Source: Ciona savignyi (taxonomy: Eukaryota > Chordata > Ascidiacea > Phlebobranchia > Cionidae). From it: a stretch of DNA of 64,000 nucleotides. The DNA lies in NCBI GenBank assembly GCA_000149265.1, contig CH003196.1, forward strand, positions 420,709-484,708, given 5' to 3'. Under the pieces are notes generated by a model. It did not search any database and was not told the origin of the DNA. It saw only the letters and a list, made by a program, of their open reading frames with translations. How positions within the stretch are numbered: the stretch's first letter is position 1; every line of letters starts with the position of its first letter. The position numbers were made by a program, and so were the translations under genes. Positions 42,926 to 57,900 of this stretch are shown piece by piece.

Positions 42926-45900
42926 ATGGACCTTATACAAGAACCAGGGAAGCCGGATTTCGTTCTTTTAGATGATCTGACCAAAGATGCATTTATGGGA
43001 AATCTTCGGGATAGGTAAAAATCTAATAGTTTTAAATTGTGAAGATGTGAAAATCATATACGAAGTGCTGGACAAATGTGCTAGCACAGTTTGTTATGCT
43101 ATGTGGATACGTATGGTCAATTGCAGACACTGACAACTCACAGAAAACTGTTTCGAAATTAACTTTTCTAAAAATATCAGTAAAGTGTTTGATCTGAGCA
43201 CTGTAAGAACAAAGCTATCTAAATATAATAAAACAAAAGTCGTTAAGTTAATATGCAGTCCCTATATTTTTCAGCAGAAGTGTTTTGTAAGATTTAAATA
43301 TTTTATTGTCTATTTATGCTTTATGACCTTGCCCCTAGACAGTATACCGTCTGGTTCTCACGTATTGCAGTGTCTTAACTATGATATTGTCACTTGTCAG
43401 GTTCTCAAAGCTATTTCAATATGGTAAATATAATACCAATGGGTTCTCAAAGCCATTTTAGTCTGTAAACTTTAACAAACTATCCCAGTGATAATAAAAT
43501 TTCACCAAATATATGTCATTGCTAATATTGGCAGCATTGGTTTAATTTCCACCCTTCCATACTATTCACTATTGTCACATTCACAAATTATAATATCAAA
43601 ATTATTTAGTACATTTTAATTGAGTAGGCTACCTACCTTTTAATTGAGTAGGCTACCTAACTTTTAATTGAGTAGGCTACCTAACTCATTGTCCAAATAT
43701 TTTTCCACAATTGTTTATTTAAAATTAAATTTTGATATTACACGTACAAATAATGTGGACAAACCCTTTTTATTACCCCGCCTAAAGTATTTGATCCAAA
43801 TATAATTTTTTTGTTATAAGATTACCCAAATTCATTAGGCCTACACCATTGATCAGAAAAAAAGTTAGATATCCTTTGTACAATAATTTCTTTTAACTGT
43901 AATTTAACTATATAAATCTATTAAACAATTTTGCTAAAATGTTTACAAAAAAATTCATTTGGTATTATTGTTTTTGCAACAAATTTTGAGGCTGACGATA
44001 TTTCTCCGTAAATATGCGTAGTCAAGTCCATAAAACTTACAGTGTCATTAGCCATTCTCACATCTTTGTATTTAAAATAGGGCTGGTAATCTAACGGTTA
44101 ACTGATGTAACAATAGCCTTTTACCAACCAACGGACAGATCAGAGTTTAAAAAAAGAGTTGTTAAAAAACGGTTAAACGGTTAAAATTTGATGTGACGGT
44201 TAACCATAAAAACTTTAATTTTTCATACCCCTAATTTAAAATGTTTCTAGTTGCCATGACACGTGTGTTTTGTTCAGGTTCCAGAAAGGCAGAATTTACA
44301 CTTACATCGGCGAAGTGGTGGTATCTGTGAACCCGTACAAAGCCATGAATATTTACACACCCGAGTATGTTAAAGACTACAAAGGTACTGTACAATAGCA
44401 TTCTACGCCACCATATTATTGGCTTAAGGTGATTAGAAGTATATCTTTATTTATATAATAATACCAGTCGAGTTACTACAATGAGTGTAGCTTATACATA
44501 ACTTAATCTAGGGTACAATGCCATACTTAAATTTTCGAATGTTATAATGTAAAAAAGATAATTAAGAAAAGTGTATAATTACACATGTTCAAAAATACTG
44601 CTTAATGTTGGGCACATGTGGTACAACAGTTGACGGTTTATCATGCAATATCATAAAATAACATTTTCAAATGTACTGTTAAGTATTATATAGACATTGT
44701 CAAAAATGTTTTGAACTGTCTGACCAAGCTATTTCATGTACTAGGGTGGGTCATCAGATTGTTTGTACATCATATGTAGTAAATTATTTATTATGTACAA
44801 TGTAATTTATTTTTTGTTTAGTTAACTATTTAAGTAAATAATGTGTTTGTGAGCTTATCATTTTTTTATATTCTGTCAACATATAACCTAATGCAGTAAC
44901 TAGTTACATCATAAAATTAAATATTTAACTCCAAAGGAGGTCCTTAATTTAACATGCGATTGGTCATTTTAATAATTTTTAAATATTATAATAAATGCTG
45001 GTCATCAACTGTGGGAAATATAAGCATCCGGGGTAGTAATAGTGGATAAGCTTGGTGGTTATGACCACACACACTCTGGCTACATTTTGCATGGTTGTAA
45101 TCCAGATATGGCACTAAATGAGAATTCTTTCTATTCACTCGATTTAACTTAATCAATAAAAACTTCCGACGGGTTAGCCTGGTGGTTTAGTGCGTCGCCT
45201 TTCAACCGAAAGGTTGCAGATACTAAGCTGGTCGCTAGCTAGTCGGTTGTGTCCTTGGGCAAGGCACTTAACGGACATTGCCTGAACCAAGCAGATTAAT
45301 GGGTTCTACCAAATTGAAGGAACATGTAAATCATACACAACACACTGCAATACCTCCGGTAACCCGACAGTGGGCACAAGGTAATCTAACAATTGCCTGT
45401 GTGTTAACCCCCTTGGTTTTTCCATTCAAGGGGATAAACATGAATATCCTATCCTATCCTTATTTTAATATTAAATAAACTTAAAACAACTACGTATGGC
45501 AACCAACCTAAATGACAAGAAGAAGGAAATCAGGTTGTAGTAGATACTATCGTATCGTTGTTAGACTGAACAAGCCATATTAAATTGGTAATTACCCGGT
45601 GCCATGACATGCCTCATTATGGTAATCTTGTCACGATTTTCAAACATTATACAAACATTTTATTTGTTATAACTTGCTACTAACGTGAACCTTACACCCC
45701 AATTAAAGTGTGTGTGATTATGCAATCTGTAACCATACTTTTCTATAAAATTTGATTTACATTATTTATTTATGTCCAACTGCTTAGTTTGGCAGTTTAG
45801 TGTGGTGCCTTTCAGCTAAAAAGTTGCAGGTTCGAAACTGGTTGCTAGCTAGTCAGTTGTGTCCTTGGGCAAGGCATTTGCCTGAACCCAGCGGATTAAT

Positions 45901-48900
45901 AGGTTCTACCAAATTGAAGTAATGTCAAAATTATACAACACCGTGCAATAGATCCGGTAACTTGATGGTAGGCGTGAGATGAATATCCTATTATATCCTA
46001 TCATGTCCTATCCAATATACTAATTCTTCCAAAAGGCCGAGAATTTTGGGAGATGCCGCCCCATATTTATGCACTGGCTGATGCTGCTTATAAAAGTATG
46101 AAGAGATATTTGAAAGACACCTGCATTGTTATTTCAGGTAGGCATATCTATTCATCTCTATAATCCACTCTTAAATAATAATATTGGAAATTAGAATATT
46201 GTACTGTTGCATTATTGGTGACCTTGACATTTTCTTTTCTCAACATAAAAAATATTTGTATTTATTTTTTTTGCGTGTTTTAATGTAATTATTATTCTTT
46301 TTTTTTTTTAATGTAAACCAGGTATATATTTAATTCTTTTCACTTTTTTAATTTAGATTTATTTTTTTGTTTAATTTCAATAGCAACAAAAGAAATAATT
46401 ATTTTCACCAGTGATAATTTTGTACCATACCATCTGTTTTTTATTTAATTTGTTTGTTTTTATTGCCAATTTTTGTATCAGATAGGCCTATAAATACAAT
46501 GTTTAAATTTGTTTTTTTTTAAACAATATGTCATGAGATAATAAAAAACTCCACATACAAAAAAACCTTAATTGTATTTTTACAGCTAATGACCTATTAT
46601 GGCCTATACATTGCACTAAATAAATACGCCACTGGTAGTTACAAATAATTTATTCTGTACCTCATACTACTCAGTTAACTGACCATTATTTGGGTAATCC
46701 CCTTTTGTATTTGTTTATGGGGTGTGCACTTTGGCGTAATGCCATAAATGTCACTGTGTAATGCACTGTTGAATAAATAACTTGAATGACCGCGTCACAT
46801 AGGAAGTTAATTTCCTGTGACAGATACCAGTAACATCTTGCGTCACTACACAGCAACGGTGCACTCAATCTATGAAAGTTTAAAAATAAAGTTTTATTGG
46901 ATAATTTCGTGCATATGAGTTAAAGTAGGGGTGTAAACTGCAACCTCTTCTTTCAAATTACACCCCTGACCTTACTAGTGTAAAGTAAATTCTGCCTATT
47001 GACTTTATTATTTACTAAAAATCAACCATTATATATTAAAAAATTAACCAGAACATAAATAAATCGCATCGGTGATAACAAAATCGTAAAAGAAATTAAC
47101 CTTGTAATACGTTTTAATTTTAAAGGGTATATGAATAATATATCGTATATCTTTTGAAAATCAACCATTATAAACATAACAATTTGCTTACCGAATATAA
47201 ACCAAGGTTGCACTTTTGCACACATAGCTAAAAAAAACAATTTACATCTATGTTTGTAAGCTATTCTGTCATTTATGCTTAAAATTCTTCTGATTAGCCC
47301 ATTTTTATGGTACAACAATTTGAAAATCAATTTGGATAAAACGAGACAGTACTTTCTAAGCAGTTGTGTTGTTTTAATTAAAATAATTATTTTTTCTAAA
47401 TAAATACAGTATAATATAAAAGAAACAATTACTTCCCTAAGCACATGATAATTTTTAAAACACCTACTATATTGAATGCACAAGAAAAACATGCTTTGCT
47501 TACTCAAGTTATCACAATCATCCCATATTCAATAACTTAAAAACTTTAACTGGCAGGTGAATCGGGAGCTGGCAAAACGGAAGCCTCCAAGATAATCATG
47601 AATTATATCGCTTCCATCACCAATGTCAATTCAAGAGCGGAGGTAACTTCAACATTGATATCTATTGAAACTCTTAGGATTCGAATTTTATTATAATAAT
47701 TACTCGAGCCGACGATGGGCGCAAGGTAATCTCATGATTGCCTGTGTGTAAACCCCCTTGGTTTTCCCATTAATGGCGATAAACATGAATATCCTATCCT
47801 ATCCCTACCATAGCTATGGTGTAAACAACTCAAATATGTACAGTACTAAACTGGAAAATTGAAACTTTAGATTAAAATAAACAATTCACTTGCTGTTAGA
47901 AACATCACTGAACTTATTGTTGTATTCTTGTATTAGAAGTACTTTGTAGTGAATTGTAGTGAATAAAATGAAAATGAAACACTTCGGGTTTTATAGCACG
48001 AAATGCATTTACATTCCAAAATAAATAAATAATACATAGGCGATAGGCCTACATGCGGGCATGATTACAGGGCACAAAATAACTGTCTGGAAACCTGCTC
48101 GTATTACTACAGGGAATCAGGGATGTAAATTAACGCATTTCCACAACACTTATTATACTTGTTACTTTAATCTTTTTTTTTATATGTATAGCCTACTAAA
48201 TACTGGTATGCCTATTTATTGTAATTCATTCCTTTATTACAAATAATTTCCTGAAATCAGGAATAATATGGCAATTTATCTCCCTATATAAGTATGTAAT
48301 TAGGTCAACAAGTAACATTATATAGTGTTATGTCAATTCAATTCCATGTCAGTAGTTTGATTGACTGGGTGTTAAATGTAAGCACAGAGTTTTGTTGTCC
48401 TTTTTTTTCGCTGCCTACCAAATCCTTTAATCTAACATCCCACCATTTTTACTTGACTCCAGATTGAAAGGGTGACCGGAATTCTACTCAAAAGCAACGT
48501 GATTTTAGAGTCCTTTGGCAACGCGAAAACAAACCGAAATGACAACTCGTCAAGGTTTGGCAAATACATGGACATCAACTTTGACTTTAAAGGGGATCCT
48601 ATCGGAGGACACATCAACAACTATCTTTTGGAAAAAGTAAGATTTTCTTCTGTGGAAATGAAAAATATTCCTTCTGTATTGTAGTGGCTGGCCAGAGGTA
48701 ATATGGTCATAAAAAGTGATGCATAACGGGACAGGATGTTCATTTTATGCTCGGATGAGTCAACACAGGATAATTGTCATGTGGACAATCATCAAATTAC
48801 TTCTTGCACACTCTCGAGTCACCAAAACCATACAATCCATTAGGCAACAAACTCGTAACCATAAAGCGACCGGGTTAGGCAACGTTCGCTTAATGCCTTG

Positions 48901-51900
48901 CCCAAGAACACAGCCGACTAGCAAGTAGCTGATTTTGATCTAAACCAGTGGTTCTAAAATTTAAAACAAAATTTAACGGACCCCTTGCCATGTTTTAATG
49001 TTTGGCGGCATAATAAAGACTAAAAAATCAAAATATTACAACCACAAAATCAATGTACCATATAGTGAAAAATAGGCCTACACTACTTTTGCGAACCTCG
49101 TAAAGTGCCTTACGGACCCTAAAAGATCCGCAGAACCCACTTTGGGAATCACTGAACTAAACCATCTTATGGTTGATGGCTTCCTTAACCAAATGAGCTT
49201 TAAACTAGACGGACAAATATATCTACTTGAACACTTTTATCAAAATATGTTGCTTAATATGTGAATATATACAGAGCCAATATGTGGTTGTCATTATGCT
49301 AATTAACCATATACCAATAAATATGATGTATATTACGATATACTACAGTATAAGATTTCAATTGTTATAAAATCTTGAAATGTCTACAGTCGCGGGTCGT
49401 CCACCAACAAAATGGAGAACGGAATTTCCACTCTTTCTACCAACTTTTGCTCGGGGCAACTGATCAAACTCTCTCTTCTTTGCATCTAAAAAGAGATATG
49501 TCTGCATACAACTACACTGGTGAGATGCTGGGCTGAAATAAAATATTAACACAAAAGTCCAATTTGGCTTTATATTTCTTTCTTAATACCAAGGAATTAT
49601 CTTAAAATATCTTAATACCAAATACTTCATGTTGTTTATCATTTATATCCAGTTCATAATATTAATTTTAAATTTATCAAAATCGTAGTTAGTTTAGAAA
49701 GCAGATGGGTAGTTTGCACTCCTGTCATCCCTATTGTTATGCCCATGATATAATTATTCATTGGAATCATATATATATATATATATATATTAATACAGTG
49801 GAACCCCGCTTGGCGACCACCTCGATAACACGACCACCTCATTATCAGGACCACTTTAGTGCGGTCCCAAATATTATACTATGGTAATGCATTGCATTCT
49901 GTTTTAATAACGCAACCACCCCGGTTTTCATACCAGGACCGCCATATTTTGGTCCAAAACTCCAAATTTACCTCCGCTAAAGCAACCACACATGCTCATA
50001 ATTTGCTTTTGTCACTAAAACAATAAGGTTTAATTTCTTTTGTGATCAAAACAATAAGAAATTCTCTGTATAAAATTGAAAAAGGACTGTGTGAAATGTC
50101 AACGAGTTCATTAAGACAAAAATTTACAACTGTTTTCTCACATAATAAAGGTAGTGAACTAGTCACTAAATAAAGTTCAGACACCACATAGTATATTCTT
50201 ATTCAAATAGAATTTAACAGGTGTTACCGGTAGTAATAAAACAGCAGTTAGTCATAAACTGTAATATAAAACTCATTGTAATTTAACATAATGTGTTCGA
50301 AATAGAATGGAAAATAAAAGTCCTTGGAAATAATGAAACATATGGCCATTTTGGAATAAAATGTGGGTATGAAATGTATGTCTCGTTCACTCTTACCATA
50401 TACCATGATAGTAGCAGCAAAAATTGACCATTACGGAATATAAATTTATGGTTGAATTGTGTAATTTTGTTGTAAAGTACCTTAGCAGCAATATTAGATG
50501 TAAATGTTTATTACTTACTTTAAATTTGCATATGACTAATCACCTTGTACTGTGCATATATAACTAGGTATCATAGTGTATGATTACAATTATTATTCTA
50601 CTTTTCAACTATTATAGTCCTTTGTAACATGTTAACTTTAAAATTAAAGTCAATTTTGAAGGAAGTATCAACATTATACGATCATGTTTCCAATTGTGGG
50701 AATAACATACAGTATTTTCTTCTATTAAAAGGCACTTATGTTGCTAAGATTGCTTTAGGTCGCGATTCTGTTACCATTTAATTTTATGACTTTGTTTAGG
50801 TCTTGGTACTGTAGAAATAAGGTAAACCGGTTTTTAAAAGCCAAAAAAATAGAGTCATTGGTGCAAATTGTAGCAAAAGTTCTGTTGACCTAAGTACAAA
50901 CTGTACTCTATGCAATTGCAAGGGTGTAATGTAAATAGAAGCACAACTGTAAAAAATAGCAAAATAAAATGTTGGTCGTATGTTAGTTTAAATAGTTTAG
51001 TTATTTTTTTGTTTTCACGATGAAAACACGATGCAGGACCTTTGATAAAAATTTGGAAAACAGAAAAAAAACGCAAAACGACAGTCGTTAAAACACGTCT
51101 AAAAACCAATTAATTATCAAGTTTTGGTATAATTAGACGTGGCCGCTAAACCCACATATGTTAAACACAAAGTCATTTTAACCCATTAATCCACTGGTTT
51201 CAGGCTATAACGATAAGTGAAAAGTGCCTAGACTACCGAATCTTATTTAGCAACAGGAATTTAAACCCCAATTTGCTGACTGANNNNNNNNNNNNNNNNN
51301 NNNNNNNNNNNNNNNNNNNNNNNNNNNNNNNNNNNNNNNNNNNNNNNNNNNNNNNNNNNNNNNNNNNNNNNNNNNNNNNNNNNNNNNNNNNNNNNNNNNN
51401 NNNNNNNNNNNNNNNNNNNNNNNNNNNNNNNNNNNNNNNNNNNNNNNNNNNNNNNNNNNNNNNNNNNNNNNNNNTATTCAGTTCAATGAGTCACACCCAA
51501 ATTCAAACCATTTTCAACAAAATACCTATTTAGTCAATAAGTCACAACCAACCAATGTATTGACAGGCCAGGACAACAGTTCCCGTGCAATTGACGACAA
51601 ACGGACATTTCGCGAAATGACTGGAGCGTTTAAAGCAGTCGGCTTCACCCATGACGAACAAAAGACTTTGTTCCAATTACTTGCAGTGATTTTGCACCTG
51701 GTATGTTATCAATTTTATTAAACACTGTTCGTACATGATAAATTATTACCACTTTTTAAGTGTAGTTTATGTACCCCAACTGTCGTAATAAAAAAGCATA
51801 CTGTTTTTTCCGATACATATACCGACCTATACAAGAACGCTTCAAGTGACGAGCCCATCATGGGTTAGAACCTTGTATCGGTAAAAAAACAAATATCCTA

Positions 51901-54900
51901 TTGTGATATTGATACCATACGTTTTAAACAACCACAGAGTAAAAATTCACATGTCTAAGTAAAATAAAGTTTTCATATCTTACCTCTAAATTGTATCTAA
52001 AACTAATTCCAATGATATTTTATGTTGTGTTAAGATTTATTTGGCTACCCATTACCCAATAATCTTAATGCACCCATTTTGATTTGATGAAAATTATAGA
52101 AAAGGTTTTCAGAACCTGAAGTTGAACAGTAGTAAGTTTGGTGTGGTTATTGTGTGAGGTTGGATTCCATCTAGTCATTCCATCAACTATTCATCAAAAA
52201 TCATTTCATTCAGAACTAGTTGTTATTGTAGCAGAAATCGTTTTAATACTAAATGTTGTCTTAGTACTTTTAGTTCTTAGACCCTCTGACATTTTGCTAA
52301 TTCTGCCAATACTACAACTATAGATTTTACAACGAGATAAATTAATTTAATTTTGCCACATTATTTAGCACATGACAGATAATTCTAAATTTATTTTTAG
52401 CAGACCAAATTTTGTATTTATCAAATTTCTACATAGCAATTTCAAAAGACATAAAATGCTAGCAAATCTTAGTACCATATTACAATCAATGGTAGGATAG
52501 TGAAAGGTGGTGGGAACCAGTTGATAGCTGGTCAATTGGATCCTTCCCAAGACAAGGTCTTAAGCTGGTGTAGCCTGAATCCAACGTTTACAATTTGAAG
52601 TTGTAGCAATATCCGTGGTAAACACACTGCAATGGGTCCATCAGCCGATGGGGTAATCAAACCATTCTCTATCTAACAATGGCCCCAAATGACCCCCTAA
52701 ATTCCCCATTAACAATGACCCAATAGCCCCCTAAATTTCCCATTAACAATGGCCCCAAATGACCCCCTAAATTCCCCATTAACAATGACCCAATAGCCCC
52801 CTAAATTCCCCATTAACAATGGCCCCAAATGACCCCCTAAATTCCCCATTAACAATGGCCCCAAATGACCCCCTAAATTCCCCATTAACAATGACCCAAT
52901 AGCCCCCTAAATTCCCCATTAACAATGGCCCCAAATGACCCCCTAAATTCCCCATTAACAATGACCCAATAGCCCCCTAAATTTCCCATCTAATAATGAC
53001 CCAAATGGCCCCCTAAATTTCTCATCAACAAGAATTCTGGAGAAAAACAAGTTGGTTAGCATGTGAGGGAGACAGTGTATTAGCAGCACATACTAACATC
53101 CCAATATCACATGGACAATATACATTCAGTCTTGGCATGTATCACAAATTTCCCCTCCCATCAATTTTAACCCACAAGTAACTCATTACTATCCTGCAGG
53201 GTAATATAGAGTTCGCGCTCAACGGGGATACTGTCTCGATCAAAAACACGCAAGAAGTCGCCCAAATTGCAGAACTTCTTGGATCAAGTTGGTATTTTTT
53301 AAATACAGGTTTCTTAATTACCATCCGTGGCCTTTAATGGCCTAAATTCTTGGTACCGGTGCTACCATGGACCCACATCTACTAATGTAATGTATCATGG
53401 CCTACATTCCTGGTCCCAGTGCTACCATGAACCCGCCCACACTAATGTAATGTATCATGGCCTACATTTCTGGTCCCAGTGCTACTGTGAACCCGCCCAC
53501 ACTAATGTAATGTATCATGTCCTACATTCCTGGTCCCAGTGCTACCATGGACCCACCCATACTAATGTAATGTATCATGGCCTAAATTCCTGGTCCGAGT
53601 GCTACCATAGACCCATTCATACTAATGTAATGTATCATGGCCTAAATTTCTGGCCATTCCTGGTCTACCGTGGACCCGCCCGTATTAATGTAAATGTAAT
53701 CTATCATCCATGGCTTATCCATGCTCAACTGATTTTTAGAACTCTAGGAAATGAATTTCTGTGCCGTATACCTATGTAGGAAAATAAGTTATGTATCGTA
53801 GCCTATACCTATGCCTAAATTTGTTATTTTTGTCCATAATATTGATGCAAATAACTGTAGACATTCTATAATAATGATTGTTATATGGGAATAAGTTAAC
53901 ATTATATGCTTGGTTGAGAGATTTTATATTCATGGGGTAAATCAAAATTTTGACACTGCAATAATCACTTCATAATCGCTGAAAAGGTACAATAACCAAT
54001 GTTCTATTAAATAAATGATTTATTTTCCTTAAAAGACTGTATAAAAATAAAAAAATGTCTTTTCCTTTCTTATGTAAAAGCAGTTTTGTTTATGATTCTC
54101 TTGATAACTGAACAAATAACATTCTAATAGTATTCATATATCCCAATGGGTAGGATAAGATAGGATATTCATGTTTATCCCGGTGAATGGGAAAACCAAG
54201 GGTTTTAACACACAGGCAATTGTCAGATCACCTCGCGCCCACCGTCGGGTTACCAGATGTATTGCAGTGTGTTGTATAATTGAGACATTCTTTAATTTCG
54301 TAGAACCCATTAATCCACTGGGTTCAGGCAATGTCCGTTAAGTACATTGCCTACAACCAACTAGCTGGCGAAAAGTTTCGAACCTGCAACCTTTCGGCTG
54401 AAAGGCGCCCCATTAAGCAACCAGACTAACCAGTCTGACAATAAACTTTCTTCAGGTAAAGAAGCAATTGAACAAGCAATGTTGACGAGGGTAGTGGCTG
54501 CACGTGGGGAGGTGATATCGAAACTACATACCCACGAGGATACTGGTTTTGCTCGGGACGCATTCGCCAAGGTGGGGTTTGGATATGTTTTTAAAGTTTA
54601 AGTTACCTTTGTCCAAACAGGGGCCCTTTGTCCTTTGTCCTTACGAGGAAGTACCTTTGTCCTAATGTCCTAATGTCCTAACGAGGGCATTATAACAAGC
54701 AAACATCAGATTACCCTGTGCCCACGCCCCACAGTCATGATACCAGAGTTATTGCAATGTTAAATATGAAGTCAATTCTCTCTTACAGTCTTGGGTTAAC
54801 CCCATTCACTGGGCCCAGAACACTTGCTCAGTGCATAGCCCAAGGACACAACATTATAGCGAAGCCTATTTTCGCATTTTTTATTATTATAACATGCAGC

Positions 54901-57900
54901 GTTATACATTTACCCATAGAATAATTATTACCGTTAACGACTGTTCGTTTTGCTATCTTTTTTTCCTTTGAAAAATGTTGGGCCTTTGATCCCACCATCA
55001 ATCACCATTAATTGAAAATGTCGAATGGTGCCATCGAAATTTTTTAACAACGAATATTTTACTGGATATCGTATTTTCCCCGTTTGTGTCATGATTCACA
55101 CAGTAAAATCATTAAATCAGATGCAAAACTGCAAAGTTTTTTTATTTTAATCACAGATATATGTGGTCTGTTTTGTATCATCTGTTACGAATGGATAAAA
55201 CTTAATTTGTAATTTGCAAATTATGAATTATTAAATAAGAGGTTCCATATCCACAGACTTACACTCTGGGCTACTGGCCACAAATTGTTAAAACAGTCTT
55301 AATAATGCATTATCGCAGGCAATTTACGAGCGGGCTTTTTCATGGATCGTACAACGGATAAATACAATCATTGAAGTGAAACTAGATATTACAAGGTATG
55401 GCATGTGATAACATCCTATTAGTATGTACGCCAGTGGTTCTTGATCTTTTTGACCTCGTGGCGCACCCAAGACCAATTTATAAATGAACGGGCGCACTTT
55501 GCACAGGGAGTCAAAACAATTTGCTAAATACTCAAACAATTTAGGAAAAATTTGGAAAATTAAAAGTTTAATTTAAATAATTTCATCACCGGATTTTGCA
55601 CATAACGAAATTACTGTTTCTTGAGCGCTCTTGCTTTTCGAAAGTTAATGTAAAATTAATGTTACAATGGAAAAGAACAAACTAGACACTAACCATTTAG
55701 TAGTTTAGGATCTATGTACCTTCTGTAAATTTACAAAATGTGAGTGTGGCGCACCATTTGAGAAGCACTGGTGTACGCTATTACGGTGACACCTGGGAAC
55801 TAGGAATGCCTAAAAGGCCGATTTCTCAAAGCGCATGTGTTTACATTGTTGGTTAAAAATCTTAAAGGTGCTTCGCACAAGTTAAGCCAAACAGAAAAAA
55901 TTGTTTAACCCTTTAGAAACGAGATTGTTTTTGCGTAGTTTGCGCGTTTTGACCGAGTCCGCTTTGTAGTGCTCTAGCGCCTCTCGTGTTATAGTTAGAA
56001 CAAAATGTTCAACACTAGAGTTGTTCGAAATAAAATTTCCAAAATTTCTGAAATTTTTATTTTTTGATGACGTCACTACTTGAGGGTCCACGTCATATTC
56101 TTTCTTATACAATGTTATAGTTTTTGATCTGTTTACAATACAGCCTAACATATAGTTACAAAGTTACTCAGAAACAAATTTCCTACAATTATGTTATAAT
56201 TTTGGTTTGATGACGTCATCAAAATATTATTACGTCACTGATTTCATGTTACAGGTCCACCCATGCCAAATTTTGTTTTTGTTTTTTTATTATAAAAAAT
56301 GTTAAAATAGAAATTTAGATTGCTATTAAGTCCATATTGCTTTATCTTACTACTTTTTCCTTAAAATAAACTATAAATGAAGGGTTTGAACCAAATTGTG
56401 GACTATAACCTTAAAGATACTCAAAACCCCCCAAAAATGTAAAAAAAACTGGTAAGATCACATTCGGGACATCCCAAGAAGCGAAACTGCTTCTACTGCC
56501 ATAGAGACATTAAATGAAACAAACCTTTTGAGCGTAGTATTAAAAAAAACGTTTTTTGTGATAATTTCCCCTCAAAATTACACCAAAAAAGTCATAAAAT
56601 TGAACTAAACTTTACTTCAAAATTTCAAATGCAAAGTTATATTTATTATTGCTGTTTTCAAAAGATATATCATATAGCTTTCCAAAGAGACCAAACTTTA
56701 GCAGTTTCGACAAGAAATGTTGGAGATTTTTCATTTTGAATGAGCATATGTCAAAAAGGACAAATTTGTTCTTATCGTTTCTAAAGGGTTAAACTAGGGG
56801 TCGGCAACCTACAGCTTTTTCATCCTTCTGGTACTGCTCTTATTAATTTTATTGCTACTGTAGCAAAAGTGTTTAATACCCATGCCCAAGTAAAACAAAC
56901 AGAAAAACACTCGCATTTTTATCTCACACAGATACACGTTCTTGTTCTTTTATTGCGAAAATATTATTTGTTTTGCGGCTACCAGTGATTTTTATTTTGT
57001 GCATATTGGTGAAAATGGCTTTTTAAGTGTAAAAGGTTGCCGACCCCTGGTTTAAACTGTTTCCGGCCTCCAGGTATATGTCTCTTATTCTATGTTATTA
57101 ACGAAATATCACTGCTTTTCTTCATTCCAATCAGTTAGTCTGGTGGTTTAATGCGACGTCTTTTAATTAAAAGGTTGCAGATTCGAAACTGGTCACTAGC
57201 TAGTCGGTTGTGTCTCTAAGCTAAGCACTTAACGGACATTGCCCTAACCCAGCAGATAATTGGTTTAAATACTAAGTTGAAAGAAAGTGTCTATCGTACA
57301 CAACACACTGCAATAGCTCCAGTAACCCGACGGTGGGCGCGAGGTGATCTGACGATTGCCCGTGTGTGGTTTTCCCATTCAAGGCGATAAACATGAATAT
57401 CCTATCCTATTTAATAAGGGAGACATCATTTCTTGGATATTTTGTGTAACTTATCAATATGCGGACTGATAAAAGAGACATTACCGCCTTAATAGTGTTG
57501 GAATGTAAAGGCATCAGTTATAAGTGCCATGAAGTAATTATGACTAACACTTTAAACAGAAGCGTAATGGACAAAAAACTTTCTGTGGGCTATAATTTCC
57601 CACTTACTATTTTTATCTTTAGTTATGATTCATTCTACCTACTTTGCCACCTACCCTTTTTAAGCATGGGTAATATGATACCATAATGCTTTATTGGCAG
57701 TATAAATCTTATAATAATTTATCTCAATCATATTATTAAAACCTAATTAGTAACTTCAAACTAAAGAAAAGGTTGTGGATTATTAAACATCTAATTCTAT
57801 TCTTCATTTCACTAATAAAAAATCAATGTTAGTTCCTGATATTGTCTTATTTTGGCTAAAATTGATTTTCTATTCAATATACACACAAACTTAGATTAGC

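Noticed and set aside
47022..47507. 161-codon minus-strand open frame
   Set aside because: Very AT-rich, with runs of I, L, K and F and no recognisable domain. Located in myosin intron 4; likely chance.
52670..53035. Regularly spaced repeats resembling a CRISPR array
   Set aside because: Units are contiguous with no unique spacers, and the genome is eukaryotic; it is a minisatellite.
53327..53779. 150-codon open frame with 20-residue repeats
   Set aside because: It stays open only because the repeat period is 60 bp. It lies in a myosin intron with no splice or start context.
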